This document shows, one piece after another, positions 15,853 through 23,058 of a DNA stretch of 23,724 bases. The stretch lies in assembly GCA_035275345.1 (NCBI GenBank), contig DATEMY010000144.1:1-23724 (forward strand). Direction: 5' to 3'. The notes beneath the pieces were generated by a model that worked only from the letters and a program-made list of their open reading frames with translations, did not search any database and had not been told where the DNA came from. This DNA is from JAJVID01 sp035275345. Its GTDB lineage: Bacteria; Acidobacteriota; Blastocatellia; RBC074. The translations under genes and the position numbers were made by a program. Each line of letters opens with the position of its first letter. Within the stretch, counting starts at the first letter, position 1.

Positions 15853-16911
15853 ATGAAAAGACGGCTGTTATTAATCACTGTGACTTTGATAACGGGAATA
15901 AGCATTGGCCTTTCGCTCAATTGGATGGTGGCGGGCCAATCGCAGATGAAGAAATGGCAGAAGGGCAAAGGCTGGGGCTGGGTTTGGGGCAAAGACGATG
16001 AGGTCGGCGCTTTGAACGAACTGACCGACGCTTCACGTCTGGCGGCGTTGCGCCTCGCCGAACGCGGAAAGGTCTACGATCTGGGCGTGCTTTACGACCG
16101 GATGTCTTACAAATGGCCCGGTCACAGTCCCGGCGAGATTCTTTCATTTCGCACTCCCGAAGGCGTAAAACGACAGGGCGACTTGCCGGACATCGTCAAA
16201 AATAACGACAGCAAGACCGCGTGGCACAGCTCGGCCCTGTTTATCAATGACAACGTGGCGACGCAGATTGACGGCCTGGGCCACGCCACCGAAGGAGACG
16301 ACGATCATTGGTACAACGGCTTCACCGAAAAAGACTGGGGCGGCAATTGGGGGTTGCGGAAGGCCGACGCGTCGAAAATTCCGCCGATTATCGCGCGCGG
16401 CGTTTTGATTGACGTCGCCGGATCGAAAGGCCTCGACGCCTTGCCGAGCAATTACCACATTACGGCCGCCGACCTCGAACAGGCTTTGCAGAAGCAGAAA
16501 ACGCAGCTCAAACCGGGGGACGTCGTATTAATCCGCACCGGAACGTTGCGTTATTGGGGGGAGACGGGAAGCGATCATGCGAAGATCGGGGCGTACGATT
16601 CGGCGGGCATCAGCGTCGAGACCGCCAAATGGCTGGTCGAACAGAACGGCGCGATTATGATCTGCAGTGATACGAGCGGCGTCGAATACCAGCCGAAGCC
16701 TGAAGACGCGAAGGCTTTCCGCGAGAAATACCGCTCCTTCATGCCGCTGCACAATTACCTGCTGATCGAGCAGGGAATTCACACTGGCGAGTTTCATTAC
16801 CTCGAAGACCTGGCCCGCGACAGGGTCTACGAATTTTGCTACATCGCCTGCACCAACAAGATCAAAGGGACCGCGGCTGGATTCACATTGCGGCCGATAG
16901 CGATTCGATAA
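15853..16911 (+). CDS. Exported cyclase-family (PF04199, kynurenine-formamidase-like) protein with altered metal ligands
   Basis: 352 residues, longer than KynB-type formamidases (about 210). An N-terminal hydrophobic segment (MKRRLLLITVTLITGISIGLSLNWMVAG) indicates export or anchoring. The body has DLPDIVKN, then NVATQIDGLGH, where KynB-type enzymes have HxGTHxDxPxH. Asp140 and His144 are kept, but the two other metal histidines are Asn134 and Gln138. Later blocks (LKPGDVVLIRTG, GISVETAKWLVEQNGAIMICSDTSGVEY, MPLHNYLLIEQGIHTGEF) are typical of the family. It may be a metal-dependent hydrolase of another substrate. A position before an aromatic and amino-acid catabolic run is suggestive, but the export signal argues against a kynurenine pathway role. 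The ribosome site GAGGAG lies in the tail of repeat copy C. Confidence 0.88.
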   Translation: MKRRLLLITVTLITGISIGLSLNWMVAGQSQMKKWQKGKGWGWVWGKDDEVGALNELTDASRLAALRLAERGKVYDLGVLYDRMSYKWPGHSPGEILSFRTPEGVKRQGDLPDIVKNNDSKTAWHSSALFINDNVATQIDGLGHATEGDDDHWYNGFTEKDWGGNWGLRKADASKIPPIIARGVLIDVAGSKGLDALPSNYHITAADLEQALQKQKTQLKPGDVVLIRTGTLRYWGETGSDHAKIGAYDSAGISVETAKWLVEQNGAIMICSDTSGVEYQPKPEDAKAFREKYRSFMPLHNYLLIEQGIHTGEFHYLEDLARDRVYEFCYIACTNKIKGTAAGFTLRPIAIR

Positions 16912-16915
16912 AGCT

Positions 16916-17001
16916 TAGGGAAGCAAAATCGGGCTCAGGGCAAAAACGGCAAAAATCACTTTTTGCCGTTTTTGCCGTTTTTGCCCTTTTTGCTTCCCTT
17001 A
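16916..17001. repeat. Inverted repeat with 9-bp GGCAAAAAC arms
   Basis: The left arm carries AGGGAAGCAAAA and two GGCAAAAAC-type units. The right arm has the complement with three units and ends GCTTCCCTTA. The T-rich right arm (runs of five T between GCC words) follows the stop of the cyclase-family gene by only 4 bases, so it is a plausible terminator for that gene. Confidence 0.9.
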
Positions 17002-17040
17002 CGCTCTAAATAAACGAACTCCTGAGGAAATCACAATGCG

Positions 17041-17074
17041 AAGCCCGTGCGATCTGAGTTGATCGCGCGGGCTT
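17041..17074. repeat. 14-bp stem-loop in the leader of the ammonia-lyase gene
   Basis: AAGCCCGTGCGATC pairs with GATCGCGCGGGCTT (13 of 14 positions, the other a wobble) around a 6-base loop. It ends about 20 bases before the GGAGG ribosome site of the next gene. It may be an mRNA-stability element or attenuator; there is no T-tract. Confidence 0.6.
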
Positions 17075-17107
17075 TGACGTTTAATGTCATCGCTTGGAGG
17101 TTGTTGT

Positions 17108-18616
17108 ATGGTCGAGTTGAATGGCGCCTTGTTAACATTGTCGCAGACGGAAGCGGTGGCCTTCGGCGAGGAAGTCTCTTTATCGCCGGTCGCCCGCGAG
17201 CGGGTCGAACGCGCGCGCGATTTTGTCGAAGAGGTTGTCGCGCGCGGCGAAGTCGTTTACAGCATCAACACCGGCTTCGGCGCGCTCTCCGAAATCACTA
17301 TCCCGGCTGATGGATTGCGCGAACTGCAATTGAATCTGGTGCGCTCGCATGCCTGCGGAGTCGGCGCCCCGCTGCCTGAAACGGTCGTGCGAGCGATGAT
17401 GGCGCATCGCGCCAATGTGCTGGCCAAAGGCTTCTCCGGATGCCGTCCGGTGGTGATCGAGACGTTGATTGCGATGCTGAACGGCGGAGCGCACCCGGTT
17501 ATTCCGTCGCGCGGTTCAGTGGGAGCTTCGGGCGATCTCGCTCCGCTGGCTCATCTGGCGCTGGTGACCATCGGCGAGGGCGAAGCGATATTTCGGGGCG
17601 AGCGAATGCCTGGCGGCGAAGCGATGCGGCGGGCGGGAATCCAGCCGCTCCGGCTCGAAGCGAAAGAAGGGCTTGCCTTGCTCAACGGGACGCAGGCGAT
17701 GACGGCGGTAGGCGGACTCGCGTTGCTCAATGCCGCGAGACTGGCCGAGGCGGCGGACGTGATCGGCGCGATGACGCTCGAAGCGTTGAGAGGCACGCCG
17801 GTGGCTTTCGATGAAAAGATCCAATTGGCGCGCCCCCATCCAGGCCAACAAGCGAGCGCTCGGCGATTGCGCGAAATGATCCAGGACAGCGAGATTCGCG
17901 AATCGCACCGCGACCGCGCTGATGATCCGCGGGTGCAGGACGCTTACGCGCTGCGTTGTATGCCGCAGGTTCACGGCGCCGTGCGTGACGCGCTCGAACA
18001 CGCTCGAGGCATAGTCGAGATCGAAATCAACAGCGCCACCGACAACCCGCTCGTTTTCACCGCCGAGCGAGAAATCTTATCGGGGGGCAATTTTCATGGC
18101 GAGCCGGTTTCGCTGGCGCTCGATTACGCCGCAATCGCGGTGGCCGATCTGGGAACGATCGCCGAACGCCGCGTCGAACGTCTGGTCAATCCGACGCTTT
18201 CGGGGCTGCCCGCGTTTCTCTCGCCGCAACCCGGAACCAATTCCGGCCTGATGATCGCGCAGGTCACCGCCGCCGCGTTGATCGCCGAGAACAACGTGCT
18301 GGCTCATCCGGCTTCGGTCTTCACGCTGCCGACTTCGGCCAATAAGGAGGACCATGTCTCTATGGGCATGACTGCGGCGTTGAAGTTCGCGCAGGTGGTC
18401 GACAATGTCGAGACGATTCTGGCGATTGAATTGTTGTGCGCCGCCCAGGGGCTGGAGTTTTTAAAGCCGTTGAAGCCGGGGCCGAAGCTGCGGGAAGTTT
18501 ACGAGCGCGTGCGCCAGCGCGCGCCCGCGCTCGTACGCGATACGCCGCTCTCTCCTCACATCGAGTCGCTGAAGCCGCTTGTTCGGGAGTTAGGTCAATC
18601 ATATGTCGCCTATTAG
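17108..18616 (+). CDS. hutH: Histidine ammonia-lyase
   Basis: About 502 residues, the normal HutH size. ATG 17108 has an ideal GGAGG site 7 bases upstream and is preferred over the in-frame ATG at 17084. The Ala140-Ser141-Gly142 triad in GSVGASGDLAPLAH forms the MIO prosthetic group. Histidine-type specificity is supported by the SH pair in LVRSHACGVG, by QDAYALRCMPQVHG, and by SANKEDHVSM, which keeps the Glu seen in HutH rather than the phenylalanine-lyase pattern. It deaminates histidine to urocanate in the cytoplasm. No hutU, hutI or hutG is in the window. The stop overlaps the monooxygenase start by 14 bases, implying translational coupling to aromatic-CoA catabolism, an unusual partner. 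Another amino acid substrate is possible but less likely. Confidence 0.9.
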   Translation: MVELNGALLTLSQTEAVAFGEEVSLSPVARERVERARDFVEEVVARGEVVYSINTGFGALSEITIPADGLRELQLNLVRSHACGVGAPLPETVVRAMMAHRANVLAKGFSGCRPVVIETLIAMLNGGAHPVIPSRGSVGASGDLAPLAHLALVTIGEGEAIFRGERMPGGEAMRRAGIQPLRLEAKEGLALLNGTQAMTAVGGLALLNAARLAEAADVIGAMTLEALRGTPVAFDEKIQLARPHPGQQASARRLREMIQDSEIRESHRDRADDPRVQDAYALRCMPQVHGAVRDALEHARGIVEIEINSATDNPLVFTAEREILSGGNFHGEPVSLALDYAAIAVADLGTIAERRVERLVNPTLSGLPAFLSPQPGTNSGLMIAQVTAAALIAENNVLAHPASVFTLPTSANKEDHVSMGMTAALKFAQVVDNVETILAIELLCAAQGLEFLKPLKPGPKLREVYERVRQRAPALVRDTPLSPHIESLKPLVRELGQSYVAY

Positions 18617-19751
18617 GAAGATTAACGTGATCGGAGGCGGGCCGGCGGGATTGTATTTCGCCATCCTGATGAAGCGTCAGGACCCGTCGCGCGAGATCGT
18701 CATCGTCGAACGCGACGGGCCTGACGACGCATACGGCTGGGGCATAGTCTTCTCCGATCAAACCTTCTCATACCTCGAAGAAAGCGACCGAGTTTCGTTT
18801 CAACAGATCATTGGCGCTTGCGAAATATGGGACAACGTTGATGTTGTTCATAAAGGCGAGCGTGTTACGATTCGCGGCAACAGGTTTTCGGGCATTGGGC
18901 GGTTGAAATTCCTAAGTATACTGCGCGGCCGCTGCCGCGAGCTCGGCGTTGATCTGCGGTTCGGCGTCAATGTGACTGACATCGAATCTTACCGCGATTG
19001 CGATTTGATGGTCGGAGCCGACGGCGCCAACAGCGCCGTGCGACGCGCCTATCAGGATTTCTTCAAGCCTTCGATTGACGTGCGGAAGAACAAGTACATC
19101 TGGCTCGGGACGAACCGGCTGTTTCACGGGTTGACGCTGACGTTCCGCGAAAATGAGGCAGGCCGTTTCATCGCCCATTCGTACAAATACGACAGGGCTA
19201 CGAGCGCATTCATTGTTGAGTGCGACGAATCGACGTGGCGCGCCGCGGGGTTCGACGACAAAGACGAAGCCGAAACCTGCGAGTATCTGCAACGTGTTTT
19301 TGAAGCCGATCTTGATGGCTACAGGCTGCTGACGAATAATTTCGTCCGCTGGATAAATTTCCCGTTGGTGAGAAACCAACGCTGGTCGCACGATAACGTC
19401 GCGCTGCTGGGTGACGCTTTGCATACCGCGCATTTCTCGATCGGCTCCGGGACGAAGCTTGCCTTGGAAGATTCAATCGCTCTGGCGAAATGTTTCGCTG
19501 AACAATCAGGCATGACAACCGCCTTGCGAGAGTTCGAACGAACGCGAAGACCGGTTGTTGAAGCTTTGCAAGAAGCGGCTTTTTCCAGCCTGCTGATGCT
19601 GGAAAACATCGCGGAAGATTGGAATCTGGAGCCGCTGCCGTTCGCATACAAGATGATGACCAGAAGCGGTCGCATCACTCAGGAGAAATTGAGAAGACGC
19701 GACCCTGAATTCGCGGCTGCTTACGAGGCCTGGCTACTGAGGGAGGCATAG
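18603..19751 (+). CDS. FAD-dependent monooxygenase, like the N-terminal half of 2-aminobenzoyl-CoA / salicylyl-CoA monooxygenase
   Basis: 382 residues. The FAD-binding GGGPAG loop is at 11-16 (INVIGGGPAGLYFAIL). The GADG block of class A flavoprotein monooxygenases is in DLMVGADGANSAVRRAY, and GDALHTAHFSIGSGTKLALEDSIALA (about 270) holds the second FAD motif. This last block is characteristic of the salicylyl-CoA 5-hydroxylase and 2-aminobenzoyl-CoA monooxygenase group, in which this domain is fused to an Old Yellow Enzyme. Here the OYE is a separate gene starting 14 bases after this stop, so the pair looks like a split version of the fusion. It should hydroxylate the ring of an aromatic CoA thioester using NAD(P)H and oxygen. 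The start overlaps hutH, with no independent promoter. Confidence 0.88.
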   Translation: MSPIRKINVIGGGPAGLYFAILMKRQDPSREIVIVERDGPDDAYGWGIVFSDQTFSYLEESDRVSFQQIIGACEIWDNVDVVHKGERVTIRGNRFSGIGRLKFLSILRGRCRELGVDLRFGVNVTDIESYRDCDLMVGADGANSAVRRAYQDFFKPSIDVRKNKYIWLGTNRLFHGLTLTFRENEAGRFIAHSYKYDRATSAFIVECDESTWRAAGFDDKDEAETCEYLQRVFEADLDGYRLLTNNFVRWINFPLVRNQRWSHDNVALLGDALHTAHFSIGSGTKLALEDSIALAKCFAEQSGMTTALREFERTRRPVVEALQEAAFSSLLMLENIAEDWNLEPLPFAYKMMTRSGRITQEKLRRRDPEFAAAYEAWLLREA

Positions 19752-19765
19752 GGCCGTCCGGTTAT

Positions 19766-21250
19766 ATGTGGCATCCGAACAATCCGATACGTCACCAAAT
19801 TCCCGAGACGCGCTGGCCGGGGGCGGAAGAGGCCGCCGCGTCGTTGCTCTTCTCTCCGATTCGCGTCAGGCGTGTGACGCTTGAAAGCCGGACCTGGGTT
19901 CCGGCGATGGTTCCGTGGCGCGCCACCGAGGAAGGTTTCGTCACGCAAAACATTCTCGACTGGTACGGGCGCTTCGCCGAAGGGCGTCCCGGCGCGATCG
20001 TGGTCGAGGCCACGGGCGTGCGCGACATTCCGAGCGGGCCGTTGCTGCGCATCGGACATGACCGTTTCATTCCGGGCTTGAGTAAGCTGGTCGAGGTCGT
20101 GCGGAAGGCGAGTGGCGGGCATACGCGGCTGTTCATTCAGATCATTGATTTTCTGACGGTGAGGCGGCGGCCTGAAAAAGAAAAATATTTCTCTCGATTT
20201 CTGAACCTTGAAATGAGACACCGCCGAAACCTGGTTGAGGCGACGAATGATAGCCGCTGGTTTGAAGCGGATGAAACGGATGTTCGCGTTTTTCTCGCGT
20301 CGGCGTCTGATGAAATTCATGACCAGGTCCTGGAGGAACGCGAGCTGGAGGCGTTGCGCTTCGGCTATCGCGAACGCGTGACCGATACTCATCTAGCCCA
20401 CATCGCCGAACTGCCAAATGTATTACCTGAGATCTTCGCCGCCGCGACGTCGCGAGCGCGAGAAGCCGGATTCGACGGCGTCGAATTGCATTACGCGCAC
20501 GCATACACGATGGCCTCATTCCTGAGCGCGACCAACACGCGCGACGATGGTTACGGAGGGACGCGCGAAAACCGCGTGCGGTCGCCGATTGAAGTCTACC
20601 AGGCGGCGCGCGAACGAGTCGGAGGCGATTATACAATCGGAGTTCGTTTCCTCGGTGACGAAGTGATCGCGGACGGCAACCGGATCGAAGACGCGGTTTG
20701 GTTTGGCGTGGAATTCGCCCGCGCCGGCTTAGATTTTCTTTCGGTCTCGAAAGGGGGGAAGTTCGACGACGCGAAGCAACCCAAAGTCGGTCAGGCGGTT
20801 TATCCTTACACCGGCCAAAGCGGTTTTGAGTGCATGCCGCCGGTGACTTCCGACGAACGCGGCCCGTTCGGACGAAACATTCAACTGGCCGCCGCGATCA
20901 AGCGCGCGGTCAACGAAGCCGGCTATGCGACGCCAGTTGTGACTTCCGGCGGCATCGGGACTTTTGAACTGGCCGAATCGACGTTGCGCCGCGGCGAGGC
21001 CGACATCGTCGCTATGGCGCGCGCGTCCCTGGCCGATCCCGACTGGTTTATGAAAGTCAAACTCGGTCGAGGCGATGAAGTGCGCCGCTGCAATTTCACG
21101 AACTATTGCGAAGGCCTGGATCAGATGCATAAACAGGTGACTTGCAAGTTGTGGGATCGCGTAAACCTTGACGATCCCGGCGCCACGAAGAGCGATGATG
21201 GCAAACGGCGTCTAGTGGCGCCTCGGTGGGATCGTGAAAAAAATGGGTGA
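19766..21250 (+). CDS. NADH:flavin oxidoreductase (Old Yellow Enzyme family), putative reductase partner of the monooxygenase
   Basis: 494 residues, longer than a simple OYE barrel. The FMN barrel begins LLFSPIRVRRVTLESRTWVPAMVPWRATEEGFVTQN. The block FDGVELHYAHAYTMASFLSATNTRDDGYGGTRENRVRSP corresponds to the family's HxxHGYLL...SPxxNxRxDxYGGSxENR but with changes: HGAHGY reads HYAHAY. An extra charged region (about 135-205) is inserted mid-barrel. Near the C-terminus C-x5-C-x11-C (RCNFTNYCEGLDQMHKQVTC) recalls the four-cysteine Fe-S site of 2,4-dienoyl-CoA reductase, but one cysteine is absent. In the fused homologue this domain reduces the hydroxylated ring to a non-aromatic cyclohexene-CoA. 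The adjacent monooxygenase supports the same step here; the substrate is inferred. Confidence 0.88.
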   Translation: MWHPNNPIRHQIPETRWPGAEEAAASLLFSPIRVRRVTLESRTWVPAMVPWRATEEGFVTQNILDWYGRFAEGRPGAIVVEATGVRDIPSGPLLRIGHDRFIPGLSKLVEVVRKASGGHTRLFIQIIDFLTVRRRPEKEKYFSRFLNLEMRHRRNLVEATNDSRWFEADETDVRVFLASASDEIHDQVLEERELEALRFGYRERVTDTHLAHIAELPNVLPEIFAAATSRAREAGFDGVELHYAHAYTMASFLSATNTRDDGYGGTRENRVRSPIEVYQAARERVGGDYTIGVRFLGDEVIADGNRIEDAVWFGVEFARAGLDFLSVSKGGKFDDAKQPKVGQAVYPYTGQSGFECMPPVTSDERGPFGRNIQLAAAIKRAVNEAGYATPVVTSGGIGTFELAESTLRRGEADIVAMARASLADPDWFMKVKLGRGDEVRRCNFTNYCEGLDQMHKQVTCKLWDRVNLDDPGATKSDDGKRRLVAPRWDREKNG

Positions 21251-21270
21251 CGCAATGACAGAGTCTGTGG

Positions 21271-21346
21271 GAGATTACGGAACAGACTGAAAAACTTTAA
21301 AGAAAAGTTCCGTCTGTTCCGTTATTTCCGTCTGTGCCGTAATCTC
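21271..21346. repeat. Intergenic inverted repeat, ACGGAA family, copy 2 (asymmetric)
   Basis: The right arm carries the same 9-base-period ACGGAA words as the element at 2516-2613. The left arm (GAGATTACGGAACAGACTG) is shorter by about 15 bases, as if a unit pair had been deleted. The outer GAGATTACGG is matched by its complement at 21337-21346. It separates the OYE and SDR genes. Confidence 0.85.
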
Positions 21347-21372
21347 TCTTAATTTCTGGATTTGGTGGATCG

Positions 21373-22161
21373 ATGGGCGCTGCGAACGCATTGAATGGCA
21401 AAATTGCCTTGGTCACTGGCGGCGGGCGGGGGATCGGCGAAGCCTGCGCTGTCGCTTTGGCGGAAGCCGGGGCTGATGTAATCGTCTGCTCGCGTTCCTC
21501 AAACGAGATAAACATCGTCGCCGAAAAGATTGGCGCGATGGGACGCAGGGCGCTGGCCGTGGTTTGCGACGTGACCGACGCCGGACAGGTTCGGCGAATG
21601 ACGGAACAAGTGGGATCTCAATTCGGAGTCGTGGAAATCCTGGTCAATAACGCGGGGCTTGGGCGCAGCCATCGTTTTGTCGATCATCCCGACGAATTGT
21701 GGGATCGGATGCTGGCCGTCAATCTGACCAGCGTTTATCACGTGACCAAAGCGTTCGTCCCGAAGATGATCGAGATGCGTCATGGCCGCGTCATCAACAT
21801 CGCTTCGGTCATGTCGAAGACCGGCGGCAAATACGTCGCAGCTTATACCGCCGCGAAGCACGGCGTGCTGGGGCTGACGCGCGCGTTAGCGGCCGAACTG
21901 GTAGGTTACAACATCACGGTCAACGCCGTATGTCCCGGCTACGTTAACACGCCGATGACCGATGAAAACGTGGCGAATATCGTCGCGAAGACAGGAATGT
22001 CGGAGACCGAAGCGCGAGGGGCGCTGGAAAGGCTCAGCCCGCAGAACCGGATGATCGAACCCGAAGAGATCGCGGCGATGGTCGTAATGCTCGCGTGCGA
22101 CATCGCGCAGGGCGTCAACGGGCAGGCGATCAACATTGACGGCGGGGCGATAATGTTTTGA
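21373..22161 (+). CDS. SDR-family NAD(P)-dependent dehydrogenase (FabG-like)
   Basis: 262 residues, classical SDR length. The nucleotide-binding loop TGGGRGIG, the NNAG strand and the catalytic set Ser (NIASVMSKTGG) with YTAAK are all present. The C-terminal NGQAINIDGGAIMF is typical. It interconverts a hydroxyl and a keto group. In this operon a 3-hydroxyacyl-CoA or ring hydroxyl of the dearomatised CoA product is the likely substrate; that is inferred from context. Membrane or export signals are absent. The ATG at 21373 lies 26 bases after the ACGGAA-family hairpin. Confidence 0.93.
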   Translation: MGAANALNGKIALVTGGGRGIGEACAVALAEAGADVIVCSRSSNEINIVAEKIGAMGRRALAVVCDVTDAGQVRRMTEQVGSQFGVVEILVNNAGLGRSHRFVDHPDELWDRMLAVNLTSVYHVTKAFVPKMIEMRHGRVINIASVMSKTGGKYVAAYTAAKHGVLGLTRALAAELVGYNITVNAVCPGYVNTPMTDENVANIVAKTGMSETEARGALERLSPQNRMIEPEEIAAMVVMLACDIAQGVNGQAINIDGGAIMF

Positions 22162-22162
22162 T

Positions 22163-22266
22163 CAGGTTTCAGGTTTCAGGTTTCAGGTTTCAGGTAGGAT
22201 CGCTCACTGAAAACTGAAACCTAGAACCTGACACCTGACACCTGACACCTGACACCTGACACCTGT
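22163..22266. repeat. Inverted array of 7-bp repeats reaching the next start codon
   Basis: The left side is five heptamers TCAGGTT. The right side has GAAACCT and AGAACCT followed by five GACACCT copies and ends at the ATG of the crotonase gene. Left AGGTTTC units pair with right GACACCT units at 6 of 7 positions, so the whole gap can fold into one imperfect hairpin. The repeat leaves no room for a Shine-Dalgarno sequence. Confidence 0.92.
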
Positions 22267-23058
22267 ATGACTTACGATTTTTTGTATGAAGTTGAAGACG
22301 GAGTCGCGACGATCACGCTCAACCGTCCCGACGCGCTCAACGCGCTGACGTTTGAAATCTACGCTCAGTTGCGCGACCTGATGGTTGAACTCAGGCGCGA
22401 CGATCAGGCGCAGGTCGTGATCATCACGGGCGCCGGCAGGGCTTTCTGCGCGGGCGGCGATGTTTACAAGATCATCGGCGAACTGCTCGAGCGAGATATG
22501 CGGTCGCATCTGGAATTCGCGCGGATGACCGGCGCATTGATTCAGAACATGCGTTTGCTCGATAAACCGGTTATCGCCGCAGTGAACGGGATGGCGGCGG
22601 GCGCCGGCGCGGTGATCGCGCTGGCGTCGGATTTGCGCATCGCGTCGGATCAGGCCAGATTCGCTTTTCTGTTCACCAAAGTAGGGTTGACCGGCGCCGA
22701 TATGGGCGCCGCATATCTGCTTCCGCGCGTCGTGGGGCAGGGGCGCGCGACCGAGTTATTGATGTTCGGCGACACAATTGACGCGGCGACGGCTGATCGT
22801 TACGGCCTGGTGAACAGAGTCGTCCCCCACACCGAGTTGATGAACGCGGCGCGCGAATGGGCCGATCGATTGAAGCAAAGTCCCGCGTTCGCCCTCGCGA
22901 TGACCAAGACGATGATCAACAACGAATGGAACATGGACCTGGCTTCGGCGATCGAGGCCGAAGCTCAGGCTCAAGCGCTGCTGCTGATGGGCGAGGATCA
23001 CCACAGGTTTTTCGAAGCATTCAAGAACAAACAGAAGCCGGAGTTCACAGGGCGATGA
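22267..23058 (+). CDS. Enoyl-CoA hydratase/isomerase (crotonase) superfamily protein lacking both hydratase glutamates
   Basis: 263 residues, standard crotonase length. Family blocks are ATITLNRPDALNALTFEIY, VVIITGAGRAFCAGGDVYKI (oxyanion-hole region) and VNGMAAGAGAVIALASDLRIASD. By alignment with rat mitochondrial hydratase, Glu144 falls on Val116 and Glu164 on Phe136. The protein should therefore not do ordinary enoyl-CoA hydration. An Asp in TGADMGAAYLLPR is a possible acid/base. Crotonase members without these Glu residues do isomerisation, decarboxylation or C-C hydrolysis (for example 2-ketocyclohexanecarboxyl-CoA hydrolase BadI). Ring opening of the dearomatised CoA product would fit the operon but is inferred. 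Its stop overlaps the Rid gene start (ATGA). Confidence 0.9.
   Translation: MTYDFLYEVEDGVATITLNRPDALNALTFEIYAQLRDLMVELRRDDQAQVVIITGAGRAFCAGGDVYKIIGELLERDMRSHLEFARMTGALIQNMRLLDKPVIAAVNGMAAGAGAVIALASDLRIASDQARFAFLFTKVGLTGADMGAAYLLPRVVGQGRATELLMFGDTIDAATADRYGLVNRVVPHTELMNAAREWADRLKQSPAFALAMTKTMINNEWNMDLASAIEAEAQAQALLLMGEDHHRFFEAFKNKQKPEFTGR

Noticed and set aside
22163..22266. Possible CRISPR or att-type direct repeats
   Set aside because: Units are 7 bases in uninterrupted tandem, with an inverted partner array; no integrase or cas gene is in the window.
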